Origin: a virus
Direction: 5' to 3' (one strand)
IMG/VR virus record: IMGVR_UViG_3300023442_000005
Span: 1-42,378 of that record
DNA length: 42,378 nt
The notes under the pieces are model-generated. The model saw only the letters and a list, made by a program, of their open reading frames with translations, searched no databases and was not told the DNA's origin. Below, one piece after another: positions 31,698 to 39,018 of this stretch. The translations under genes and the position numbers were made by a program. How positions within the stretch are numbered: the first letter of the stretch is position 1; the number at the start of each line of letters is the position of its first letter.

Positions 31698-32918
31698 ATG
31701 ACTGATGAGATATTCATACCGGTAAAGGTAGAAGAAAGACTCGCCGAACTGTACAACAAAATGGTCAGCGAAGAGGAAACCAGTAGCGACATTGATAAAC
31801 ATGAAGATGACATTAAGATTCTATTCAGCAAGAACCTGCAATTCCTGAGAATGTATCTGGGATTCTGGGCGGTCGGGGAACCGTATACCCGGACTGAGTT
31901 TGCCAGCATGCTGAACGTATCAGTACCGACACTTAAGAACTGGGAGCTGGGATACTCCCTACCGAATCACTACTCCCTGAAGCGTATCATATCGGTCGTC
32001 AAGAAGGTTCTAAATGTTGAACTGCGTCCAGAACAGCTCTACTGCAAATCCATCTCCCACATCATATCTGCCCTTCAGCTGGGTATGGATGAAGTTTCCT
32101 ACAAGACCATATCCGAGGGTGTGGAAAAGGTCGGTGCGAATGAAATGTTGAACATCATTCTTAACCGTTCCGTCGAGTACCATGACATCTTTCATATCCT
32201 GGTAGAACACGCGCCCATCGGCGTCTATATGTTTCAGGATTACCGGCTTATGTTCGTTAACCCGGCCATGGCAAATGGGCTCGGTTACCAGCCTGAAGAA
32301 CTTATAGGAAAGTCCATAATGGAGCTTATTCATCCAGATGACACTGCCCTGGTGAACAGGATGATACAGGAACGGCTCGTCGGGAGAATGGAGTTTGTGG
32401 AGTATACCCTGAGATTGCTTTCCAAGGACGGACATATACGTTACTGGCGGGTAAAGGGATCGGTCACTCTATATAAAGATAAGCCGGCCATCATCGGTAC
32501 GGCTGTGGACTTTGGACACTTTATAACGTCATCTTCTCTGTTTGAAGGGTGTATGAATCGCAATCCACTGAGTTTGCGACCGTTCATTAATGAAGCATCC
32601 CAGGCGACGGTTGTCATGCGTTGCGTCGGTACCCGTGCTAACAAATGTGAAGACTTTGTGATATCGGTTTTCAATGATAAGGCTGACGCCTTTCTCCGGC
32701 AATTCGGAATTGTTCTTCAGCCCGGTATTCGCGTTAGTCAGCTGCTAATCAATCATCCGGATGTGGTTCGGGAGTTATGCAATATATACTGTAATGACAA
32801 ATACCGGGTATACCGTCGATTAAAGCTTAAGGCACCAAATGAGACGATCGTAAACACACGGTTTCGGGTGATTCGTTTCCCACTAACCGAATATATTGTT
32901 GTGCAGTTTGAAATATAG
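31698..32918 (+). CDS. HTH-PAS regulator with additional C-terminal sensory region
   Basis: This 406-residue protein starts with an HTH unit paralogous to the 30743 protein (YTRTEFASMLNVSVPTLKNW, then ELGYSLPNHYSLKRI). A well-formed PAS domain follows (about 170-290: HILVEHAPIGVYMFQDYRLM, NGLGYQPEELIGKSIMELIH, DGHIRYWRVKGSVTLY). The remainder (about 295-406, SLRPFINEASQATVVMRCVG onward) also looks PAS-like. It follows the PAS gene after six bases and lacks a strong SD, so it is probably coupled. It may be the fused counterpart of the split HTH plus PAS pair. Confidence 0.75.
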   Translation: MTDEIFIPVKVEERLAELYNKMVSEEETSSDIDKHEDDIKILFSKNLQFLRMYLGFWAVGEPYTRTEFASMLNVSVPTLKNWELGYSLPNHYSLKRIISVVKKVLNVELRPEQLYCKSISHIISALQLGMDEVSYKTISEGVEKVGANEMLNIILNRSVEYHDIFHILVEHAPIGVYMFQDYRLMFVNPAMANGLGYQPEELIGKSIMELIHPDDTALVNRMIQERLVGRMEFVEYTLRLLSKDGHIRYWRVKGSVTLYKDKPAIIGTAVDFGHFITSSSLFEGCMNRNPLSLRPFINEASQATVVMRCVGTRANKCEDFVISVFNDKADAFLRQFGIVLQPGIRVSQLLINHPDVVRELCNIYCNDKYRVYRRLKLKAPNETIVNTRFRVIRFPLTEYIVVQFEI

Positions 32919-32920
32919 TA

Positions 32921-32949
32921 TTGCGTAATTAGGGGCACTTTAGTATATT
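32921..32949 (+). promoter_or_regulatory. Sigma70-like promoter for parA
   Basis: TTGCGT (32921-32926), 17 bases and TATATT (32944-32949) lie in the 57-base gap before parA. The SD AGGAGG follows at 32962-32967. Confidence 0.6.
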
Positions 32950-32975
32950 CTCCTAAAACCAGGAGGATATACATT

Positions 32976-33842
32976 ATGAAAAAGCGCCCTATAGTTCTGA
33001 GTATAAGCAACCAAAAGGGTGGAGTTGGGAAGACCACAACCGTATGCGCACTGGCGGAGACCTTTGCCCATAAGGGTTTTCGTGTTGGAGTGATCGATAC
33101 GGATCCCCAATCTAATACTACCAGCATACTGGGTAAACCCCCTTATTCACAGGCCGAAAACATCATTGCCGTCCTGGATCCGGAGTTTGATCGACCTATC
33201 TCTGCCCTGTTTGTAGAGTCTCCGAAGATTAAGAACCTCTATCTCCTACCCTCTTCCATAAAGGCGGCTGGAATGTGGCCCGGTCTGTATGGACGTCTGA
33301 ACGAATATATGATTAATATATACAGTTTATTGGCCAGGTACCTTTCGCAAGATGCAACAATCAATGAGGACTTTGATGTCATAATAATAGATACACCACC
33401 CTCACTGGATCTGCCCATGATTAACGCACTGTCTTCCTCTGACTACGTAATAATCCCCGTGCAGTCCGGAGACCCCTTCTCCCTAGACGGGTGGTCCGAG
33501 CTTTATCTCACCATTCAGAAGGTAAAGAAGAACACCAACGAGCGACTGGAGATCCTGGGTATCCTGATTACCTATCACGATCCCAGATTTAACGTATGCA
33601 AATCCAACTACAGCTATATCCATGATCGTTTTCGTAGAGAAGGTATTCGGGTCTTTAATACCTACATCAGTGCTTCAGTGGAAGTCAAACTGTCTCACGT
33701 GACGAGAAAACCCATCACCATCTTTAATAAGAGTCATAAAGTCAGCGAACAGTACCGCGAGCTGACAGATGAAATCATTCAAATCCTAGGAGGTCAAATT
33801 GGCAAGGAAGAAACCAAAGAAGTCGAAGAGGCCAACAGTTGA
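32976..33842 (+). CDS. parA: ParA-type partition ATPase
   Basis: This 288-residue protein is a ParA/MinD-family ATPase. It has the deviant Walker A SNQKGGVGKTTT (K14 and K19), an A' motif GVIDTDPQSNTTS and Walker B DVIIIDTPPSLDLP. There is no N-terminal HTH, so transcriptional control probably comes from another protein. ParA moves plasmid copies to daughter cells with a ParB-like partner bound to a centromere. The downstream partner gene starts inside the parA 3' end (44-base overlap). This is the strongest evidence that the element is maintained as a plasmid. Confidence 0.88.
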   Translation: MKKRPIVLSISNQKGGVGKTTTVCALAETFAHKGFRVGVIDTDPQSNTTSILGKPPYSQAENIIAVLDPEFDRPISALFVESPKIKNLYLLPSSIKAAGMWPGLYGRLNEYMINIYSLLARYLSQDATINEDFDVIIIDTPPSLDLPMINALSSSDYVIIPVQSGDPFSLDGWSELYLTIQKVKKNTNERLEILGILITYHDPRFNVCKSNYSYIHDRFRREGIRVFNTYISASVEVKLSHVTRKPITIFNKSHKVSEQYRELTDEIIQILGGQIGKEETKEVEEANS

Positions 33843-34695
33843 CGACATCAATCAAATGTGGGGTGTTAGTGATGAGATACGCTCCGATGGTGATGTACTG
33901 GATGAATTCCCTGGCTTCGTAAAGAATAGTGTACAAAAAGACACGTACCCACAGGATACAGGAGACGTACCTGGTACATACGACATACCACGTACGCCAG
34001 ACGTACCCGATACTACCGACGTATTGCATACAGGAGACGTACCCGATACAAAAGACGTACTACATACTCCTGATGTATCCAATACACCTGACGTGCCAGG
34101 TACATCAGATGTGCCACATACGACTGGTGTGCCGGATACAGATAGTGTACGCCGACCGTCAGACGTACCCAGAAAGTACGTCAGACGTACCTCCTCACTG
34201 GACAAATATCAATGGAGCATCGATGTATATCGTCGCTGCATTCCAGATCAGAAGTCCAGAATCAAGCGCCTCTTGTTAAGGGGTATAGGTAAGTTCGTAC
34301 CAAACAAACGATCTATGTTAACCCGTCGGCTATTCTCGACCATGGTTTTCGATGAACTGTCTGATTTATTAAAAGGCAACTGGAAGATGAAGCGGGATAT
34401 ACCTTACTACAGGAAGGTGTGGAAAAGCCTACAGCGCGAAGGATATCTATCCTTAATCGATATGAGATTAGATGGACCACTCCATGAGCGTGGTTCGATA
34501 TTTAAGGTCAAGTTTCCTTTATGGGTCGATACAAACAAAGACGTGAAGAAAGTCAGCACCAGACGCCTGATACTGGATTGTATATTGTGTACAGAATACC
34601 TAAAAGACGGCGATCTATCGGTCTTGCCTTACTTTGATATGGTTCAAAAAGAGTTGAAGAAGCGAAAGATAGATACAGAACCATTATGTTCCTAA
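33799..34695 (+). CDS. ParA-partner-like protein with ten hexapeptide repeats
   Basis: A TTG start is chosen because AGGAGG lies five bases upstream and no better ATG fits. The 298-residue protein has a basic N-terminus (MARKKPKKSKRPTVDD) of the kind that stimulates ParA ATPases. Ten hexapeptide repeats of form D-V-P-x-T-x follow (residues 56-115), then a folded C-terminal half with a probable DNA-binding region (MLTRRLFSTMVFDELSDLLK, then YRKVWKSLQREGYLSLIDM). It overlaps parA, as ParB-type partners do, but has no recognisable ParB domain. It is called a centromere-binding partner by context. Confidence 0.6.
   Translation: MARKKPKKSKRPTVDDINQMWGVSDEIRSDGDVLDEFPGFVKNSVQKDTYPQDTGDVPGTYDIPRTPDVPDTTDVLHTGDVPDTKDVLHTPDVSNTPDVPGTSDVPHTTGVPDTDSVRRPSDVPRKYVRRTSSLDKYQWSIDVYRRCIPDQKSRIKRLLLRGIGKFVPNKRSMLTRRLFSTMVFDELSDLLKGNWKMKRDIPYYRKVWKSLQREGYLSLIDMRLDGPLHERGSIFKVKFPLWVDTNKDVKKVSTRRLILDCILCTEYLKDGDLSVLPYFDMVQKELKKRKIDTEPLCS
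33964..34143 (+). repeat. Ten tandem 18-bp repeats (GACGTACCnGATACnnn type) inside the ParA-partner gene
   Basis: Ten in-frame 18-bp units each encode D/G-V/I-P/L/S-x-T-x. Third codon positions vary (GTA, GTG, ATA; CCA, CCC, CCT, CCG), which suggests selection on the peptide. GACGTAC words, however, recur often enough that a DNA-binding role (centromere) remains possible. Confidence 0.8.
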
Positions 34696-34806
34696 AGGGT
34701 CGCTTACTGGTTCTCAAGGGGTCGTTAAGATGTTCCTAAAGGGTCGCTTAATTGTACCCAACTGGTCGTCAGCTGACCAACTATTTGCTATTTTGCTTGA
34801 CTAATT

Positions 34807-34825
34807 GGTATCCATATTAGATATT
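34807..34825. promoter_or_regulatory. Palindromic operator, copy O2 (within the origin)
   Basis: GGTATCCATATTAGATATT is a diverged copy of the operator at 30693. It overlaps the spacer of a possible promoter (TTGACT at 34797-34802, then GATATT), so a bound protein would block it. Confidence 0.45.
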
Positions 34826-34867
34826 AATCGCTCTTTTGTATATAGGCTTATTGATTATGGCTAAATC

Positions 34868-34886
34868 ATTATCCATATTGGACAAA
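34868..34886. promoter_or_regulatory. Palindromic operator, copy O3 (within the origin)
   Basis: ATTATCCATATTGGACAAA matches the operator at 30693 at 17 of 19 positions and directly abuts the right iteron array. It contains TTATCCATA, one base from the DnaA-box consensus TTATCCACA, so DnaA binding is an alternative reading. Confidence 0.55.
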
Positions 34887-35128
34887 GTTAAGCGACCCTT
34901 TAGGTACGTTCAAACGACCCTTTAGGTACCTGCATGCGATACCCTGGGTACCACTAAGCGACCCTTTAGGTACGTAGTCAATTGGAAGTATAAGAATCGT
35001 AAGTATTATAATAGCATTGGTTATATATATGGACGTTTCTTTTGCACATAGAATCGTTATGCTCTAATCAATAAATGAATATATACTACTTAGTTATACT
35101 TGATTAATTAGTTAATTGGAATTTCAAT

Positions 35129-36610
35129 ATGAAAGACAACAAACAACTGATCGCACCGGATATCGTATCCTTTACCCACTATCCATTTGGGTTCTTGAAG
35201 ACACCCGAGAATCGTCCCCATCATATTATTGATATTCGTGGGCGTATTACCTATGATGGAAAGGTAAACGAATATCGCTGGGTTGTTAAGGGAGATAAAG
35301 TTGCCGGACTCCCGGTTGGTTCTGAAAATGACCTGGAAGCATTCGTCCATATTGAGCAAGCCCGCAGTGCCAGCACCGATAGTTTCGAAGTCAGCAAACA
35401 GCACATACTCCACCAACTTGGCTATCCAAATAACGGAAAGTACCATCTCATCATTAACAATGCTATTACCAAGTTTCGAAAACTGAACATAACCGCATTC
35501 AACTGTCTGATGGATCCTAAACGGGGTAAGTTCTATAAGGCACTGACTTTCCCATTCTTTGATTCAGTTGGCATTCTGGGCCGTGGAGATGCTGTCAACG
35601 AGATCGATATGAGCATTGATGCCGAGCAGGTACTGGAGCAACTGTCTTCCATGCGGCACGTTGCCTTTGTCTTTACCCTATCAAAGCCACTTCGAAGGCT
35701 GTTGGATTCTTCAAACGCCATCCCGCTGGATTGGGATATCTATGTAAGTCTGCCCGAGATTAAAAGCCGCATGTTATACCGTACTGTGAATAAGTTGAGT
35801 CATTTTAACATTGACTATATTGAACTTCGGGAAATGGGGAAGCTGCTTTCTTTGGCCTTTTATCGTAACTCTCGTATTCGAGCATCGCTGGAGAAACCCC
35901 TGGACGTACTGAAACAGGCTGGTGTCATTCATGACTATCGATTTACCGAAGACAATGGTATCCATTTTAAGTTTAACCCCATTCGGACACAGGTTAAATC
36001 CAGCGACAGTACCCGTAAGCACCCACTTTATGAATATCTTGTCAACAAAACCAATGTGAATCCGCGCTCGGCTCGAGACTGCGTGGAGAGCTTATATTGG
36101 CGTGAGGAAGACAAAAGATGGGTCATTCGTTTCTATGAATCTCATAAGAAACAACGTGGCTGGAATGACGGGATGCTGGTATTACTACTGAAGGGAGACC
36201 AGGAAAAGGTAAAGGATGAACTTCTGGAAGCTCGTCAATGGATCGATCAGATGAAAGCGCAGACCAAATCAAAGGAAAGTGAACAGGAAGCCCGGGAGTA
36301 TTCGAACAAACTTGATGAAATGCTGGTCAAAGCAGTTACTGAGCTTACAGAAGATGAGCTGAAAGCCCTCTACGAGTGGTCTGTTGAGAATCTTGATAAC
36401 TTCAGTGTCGAACACCTGAGAAAGAATATGGCTGCAGTAAACAGTGTTCGAGAGTTGCTCGCATCACCCATCTGCAAAGGATACTTCATAAAGGCATTTC
36501 AGGAAGTATATCCGGAAAGGTTCAGAGAGATGCAAAACGCAGCCAGGAATGGCAAACGAAAGGGTAGGGAAGTGGTCAGAAATGCTATACAGCGTTCCTT
36601 ATTCGAATAA
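35129..36610 (+). CDS. Plasmid replication initiator (Rep, winged-helix type)
   Basis: This 493-residue protein binds the iterons and opens the origin. Its N-terminus (SFTHYPFGFLKTPENRPHHI, then EYRWVVKGDKVAGLPVGSEN and DLEAFVHIEQARSAS) follows the plan of plasmid Rep proteins of the RPA/TrfA-like group, which read as 'GLP..D.D...' before a winged helix. A second winged-helix-like half follows (YRTVNKLSHFNIDYIELREM, LEKPLDVLKQAGVIHDYRF). The C-terminal 130 residues are a long charged helix. The SD is weak, which keeps Rep levels low. Its 3' end overlaps the convergent 36599 gene by 12 bases. Confidence 0.75.
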   Translation: MKDNKQLIAPDIVSFTHYPFGFLKTPENRPHHIIDIRGRITYDGKVNEYRWVVKGDKVAGLPVGSENDLEAFVHIEQARSASTDSFEVSKQHILHQLGYPNNGKYHLIINNAITKFRKLNITAFNCLMDPKRGKFYKALTFPFFDSVGILGRGDAVNEIDMSIDAEQVLEQLSSMRHVAFVFTLSKPLRRLLDSSNAIPLDWDIYVSLPEIKSRMLYRTVNKLSHFNIDYIELREMGKLLSLAFYRNSRIRASLEKPLDVLKQAGVIHDYRFTEDNGIHFKFNPIRTQVKSSDSTRKHPLYEYLVNKTNVNPRSARDCVESLYWREEDKRWVIRFYESHKKQRGWNDGMLVLLLKGDQEKVKDELLEARQWIDQMKAQTKSKESEQEAREYSNKLDEMLVKAVTELTEDELKALYEWSVENLDNFSVEHLRKNMAAVNSVRELLASPICKGYFIKAFQEVYPERFREMQNAARNGKRKGREVVRNAIQRSLFE

Positions 36611-36781
36611 GTCTATGTACCGGTCTGCTTGATAGTAACGATCCGCATTGTCTTCGTTCTTCTCCAGAGCTGTGATCAGTCGAAAGGCAATGTGCCTTTC
36701 TTCTTTTCGGAGTATTCCCACCATTTTGTTCTTTACCGATAGCAAGTATGATAACTCCTTTATAATATCAGTGTTATTCAT
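36599..36781 (-). CDS. Small hypothetical protein
   Basis: This 60-residue helical protein (MNNTDIIKELSYLLSVKNKM) has a strong SD (AAGGAGG). It starts nine bases after the RecB-like nuclease stop and converges with rep. It is not recognised. It could be a small regulator of the nuclease or of copy number. Confidence 0.5.
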   Translation of the reverse strand: MNNTDIIKELSYLLSVKNKMVGILRKEERHIAFRLITALEKNEDNADRYYQADRYIDLFE

Positions 36782-36790
36782 AACACCTCC

Positions 36791-37756
36791 TTAAAATGGC
36801 AACTCTACATCTTTATCATCTATTATTACTTCATCCAGTTTATCCAGCACCTCATCGGTGGAAGGCTCCTTCTTCTGGCGCTTTCCCAGAACCAGTGTTT
36901 CCCAGACCCGCCGATCTGTCTCTTCCCGCTTTCCCCAGCACAGATTCTTAAACTCACACCAGTAACATTCCTGACTATTCTGTTCGACCTTCGGAAAGTC
37001 ACCATTAACCGTATATTTGGTTATGGCTTCAGCTGCTTCAACAACCGTATCGTTTAGTCTGTCGAAGTGCTCTTTCTTCCGGGTAGCGGTAAAGGTTCTG
37101 GCAACAGGCCAGAGTTTCTCCACGACAACAGGTCGTCCGTTCCGATCCCGCTTGATTCGACCATGCTTATCCTTCACTTCTTTGCGTCGCAACTCAAACC
37201 AGTGCAGGTTAAAACCCACCTTCTTCTTCCCCGTGGCAAAAGCATACAAGGTCAGCTGCATATCTTCATCCGGATCATAGTTCTTTAATGGGTTCTTTGC
37301 CGAGAACTTGAACTTGTGATCCAGAATGTACTCGGATGTCTCCAGGTCCACGTATCCCAGTATGGGCACACCATCAAACTCCAGGCGAATCTCCATTTCA
37401 GTGCTGATGGGATCTACAGAGCCTGCCAGATGTTTCATATGAGCCGCCAGCATGGCACGTCCCATAGCAACAAACTCTTCTTCGCTCTTGTTTACCCAGT
37501 TATCAATCCGGTGTTTGTTTCTGGCAAACTCTTCCTGGAATACCCGTAACACTTCATTCAGCGGCAGGTCTTCACCCGTCTCTATCTTGTGGATATAGTT
37601 CTTCTCCAGCGCCGTATGTGTTGCCCCGCCAGCAACCAGATAGGGGGTGATAGAGCCCAGTCCTTCAACATAGTTGAAGTAATACTTCCGTGGACAGGCC
37701 TTCAGCAGCTTAATCTGCGATATCGATAAATGTGGCTTTGGTAATATATAATCCAT
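36791..37756 (-). CDS. RecB/Cas4-like PD-(D/E)XK nuclease with Cys cluster
   Basis: This 321-residue protein has the PD-(D/E)XK order: LSISQIKLLKACPRKYYF (S11, S13, C21), GGATHTALEK (H47), ILGYVDLETSEYILDHKFKF (D137, D146, K148) and MQLTLYAFA (Q167). The C-terminal cluster ECYWCEFKNLCWGKR (C264, C267, C273) together with C21 gives the four cysteines of a 4Fe-4S Cas4/AddB-type nuclease. It probably processes DNA ends or helps recombination in replication. No Cas genes or CRISPR repeats are nearby, so a CRISPR role is not supported. It precedes a 60-residue gene in a small operon. Confidence 0.8.
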   Translation of the reverse strand: MDYILPKPHLSISQIKLLKACPRKYYFNYVEGLGSITPYLVAGGATHTALEKNYIHKIETGEDLPLNEVLRVFQEEFARNKHRIDNWVNKSEEEFVAMGRAMLAAHMKHLAGSVDPISTEMEIRLEFDGVPILGYVDLETSEYILDHKFKFSAKNPLKNYDPDEDMQLTLYAFATGKKKVGFNLHWFELRRKEVKDKHGRIKRDRNGRPVVVEKLWPVARTFTATRKKEHFDRLNDTVVEAAEAITKYTVNGDFPKVEQNSQECYWCEFKNLCWGKREETDRRVWETLVLGKRQKKEPSTDEVLDKLDEVIIDDKDVELPF

Positions 37757-37758
37757 CC

Positions 37759-38025
37759 CTAGTTCTTCCTATCCGAACGTGTCATGAAAGACAGCGTCTT
37801 CTGCATGACCAGAATATCGAAGCGATCATCCTGGCCGCTTACCCATTTCAGGCAGGAGATATACCCCTGCAGAAGAAACATGTTCATGGTCATCTCGTAT
37901 GACGGCCGTGACATGCGCATCTTGCTGTTCAACTCACCCAGCAGTTTCTCCAGTACTGCCAGTTTCTGCTCAATCTCTTGAGGGCTTCGAGTCACTTTTG
38001 TCCCCTTCGCTCTTTTTACTAACAT
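37759..38025 (-). CDS. Small helical hypothetical protein
   Basis: The ATG giving MLVKRAKGTKVTRSPQEIEQ is chosen; a TTG nine bases upstream is also possible and neither has a strong SD. The 88-residue product is helical and basic at the N-terminus. Its stop is two bases before the nuclease start, so it is in the same operon. A 31-bp perfect palindrome lies 24 bases upstream, suggesting tight repression. Confidence 0.5.
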   Translation of the reverse strand: MLVKRAKGTKVTRSPQEIEQKLAVLEKLLGELNSKMRMSRPSYEMTMNMFLLQGYISCLKWVSGQDDRFDILVMQKTLSFMTRSDRKN

Positions 38026-38048
38026 AAAGTGCAAATTCTGTACCTATC

Positions 38049-38079
38049 GTGTAAGTGTATGGTATTACTACACTTACAC
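38049..38079. promoter_or_regulatory. 31-bp palindromic operator (11-bp arms)
   Basis: GTGTAAGTGTA, nine bases (TGGTATTAC) and TACACTTACAC form a perfect inverted repeat just upstream of the minus-strand nuclease operon. The centre shares ten bases with a box at 30561. It is best explained as a repressor site. Confidence 0.65.
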
Positions 38080-38112
38080 CCGACAAGTGGCAAAGCCCTC
38101 ATTTCAGGCCCT

Positions 38113-38131
38113 TTTGGACGTATTGTCCAAA
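38113..38131. promoter_or_regulatory. 19-bp palindrome TTTGGAC-GTATT-GTCCAAA
   Basis: Perfect 7-bp arms flank a five-base centre, directly after the stop of the 38132 gene. Its size, and the GTCCAA half-site also present in O3, recall the 30693 operator family, but the half-site orientation is different. It could instead be part of a weak terminator. Confidence 0.35.
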
Positions 38132-38311
38132 TTAGCGAATGTCTCTACCAAGATACTCGATCTGCTTGACTTTCCATCTCGAATCCGAAGCTCGATATGC
38201 TCGGTAAGCATTAGCGATAGCACTGTTTTCGTCTTCTCCGAGTACCACAACAGAGACTTCATCGCCCTTATCAGTTAAAAAGGTCACCTTGTAGTGGCTC
38301 AATTCCGACAT
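38132..38311 (-). CDS. Small hypothetical protein
   Basis: The ATG giving MSELSHYKVTFLTDKGDEVS (59 residues) is preferred over an upstream GTG that lies inside the SD region. The product is a small beta/alpha protein ending in EYLGRDIR. It is not recognised. A leader hairpin and a TTGACATACCTA element lie upstream. Confidence 0.5.
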   Translation of the reverse strand: MSELSHYKVTFLTDKGDEVSVVVLGEDENSAIANAYRAYRASDSRWKVKQIEYLGRDIR

Positions 38312-38342
38312 TGATCCAGAGCCCCTCACAAATGATTAAACG

Positions 38343-38361
38343 GACCCCTCCAGAGGGGGTC
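38343..38361 (-). other. GC hairpin in the leader of the 38132 gene
   Basis: GACCCCTC and GAGGGGGTC pair around two bases, between the promoter-like element and the start codon. The minus strand continues CGTTTAATC, so it may attenuate transcription. Confidence 0.5.
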
Positions 38362-38367
38362 TCATAG

Positions 38368-38379
38368 TAGGTATGTCAA
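38368..38379 (-). promoter_or_regulatory. TTGACATAnCTA element, copy 9
   Basis: The minus strand reads CGATTGACATACCTACTATG, 56 bases before the start at 38311 and after the stop of the membrane-HTH gene. Confidence 0.65.
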
Positions 38380-38415
38380 TCGAAGGGTGCCTGGAAGGCC
38401 TGTGTGGAAAGGTTT

Positions 38416-39018
38416 TTACACTCCGTGTCTGCGGCGTATCCGTCCCACGGTGGTGTGGCTACATTTCAGCTTGCGGGCAATCTTGCGGTTGGACCAATCC
38501 GGATGGGCTTTGGCCAGTTCAATGATCTTCTGTTCCAGTTGTTCACGTGGTGGAACGACAGTTTCCACTTCCATGTCCACTTCGTTGGACTCGATGGAAC
38601 GTACCGTTCCGGTTAGCCACCCAAACAGCACCAGCATGGACGGAATCAGCACGCCGACCACCGTACCGATAACCCGGGGGAACAAGCCATCAGGTGCATA
38701 TATGATCATGTAATAGACATTCAGCGCCACACTGACGATACTGGAGAGTATCAAGATAAGCTTGGCAGAAGTCGAACGAACTCCCAGACGCTGGGCATAT
38801 ACGGTATACTGCACCGAATAATAGATACTCAGATCCAGTGCCAGAACGAGCATCACATTGCTCAGTGTGGAGAGATTTACCCCGAACAGTATCAGTCGGG
38901 CATCGAAGTGGCGAAGGGTGGCAAAGTTGTGTTCGAAGGTGGCCATGATATAGAACAGTGGCAATAGTTTCAGCCAAAAGCTATTAAAGCGTTCGAAGCG
39001 TTCAGCAATAGATTTCAT
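38416..39018 (-). CDS. Membrane protein with C-terminal HTH domain
   Basis: The ATG overlapping the previous stop (TGATG) gives 200 residues. Four hydrophobic helices lie at about 12-27, 42-62 (LILFGVNLSTLSNVMLVLAL), 86-107 and 117-137. The C-terminus after an acidic linker is an HTH (LEQKIIELAKAHPDWSNRKI, then ARKLKCSHTTVGRIRRR). A DNA-binding domain tethered to the membrane could sense the envelope and regulate phage genes, or anchor plasmid DNA. The overall plan recalls membrane-HTH proteins of mobile elements. The function is not known. Confidence 0.65.
   Translation of the reverse strand: MKSIAERFERFNSFWLKLLPLFYIMATFEHNFATLRHFDARLILFGVNLSTLSNVMLVLALDLSIYYSVQYTVYAQRLGVRSTSAKLILILSSIVSVALNVYYMIIYAPDGLFPRVIGTVVGVLIPSMLVLFGWLTGTVRSIESNEVDMEVETVVPPREQLEQKIIELAKAHPDWSNRKIARKLKCSHTTVGRIRRRHGV

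Larger units (their letters stand above)
34688..34973. other. Iteron replication origin with two opposed arrays of four 22-bp repeats
   Basis: The left array has GTTCCTAAAGGGTCGCTTA-type repeats starting at 34688, 34710, 34732 and 34754. The right array has the inverted form TAAGCGACCCTTTAGGTAC ending at 34907, 34929, 34951 and 34973. Every step is exactly 22 bp. In the left array the second and fourth copies are diverged; in the right array the third is clearly diverged and the second slightly. About 110 bp of AT-rich DNA lies between the arrays, and the Rep gene follows. This is the layout of a Rep-controlled iteron plasmid origin. The stretch 34974-35128 holds only a possible Rep promoter (TTGCAC, 17 bases, TAATCA at 35042-35070). 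Confidence 0.88.

Noticed and set aside
33852-34205. Repetitive minus-strand frame over the 18-bp repeats.
   Set aside because: Its Thr/Ser/Gly repeats simply mirror the repeats of the ParA-partner gene, which has a strong SD.
33964-34973. Repeats as a CRISPR array.
   Set aside because: The 18-bp units are contiguous and coding, and the 22-bp units are contiguous iterons without spacers; no Cas1/Cas2 is present.
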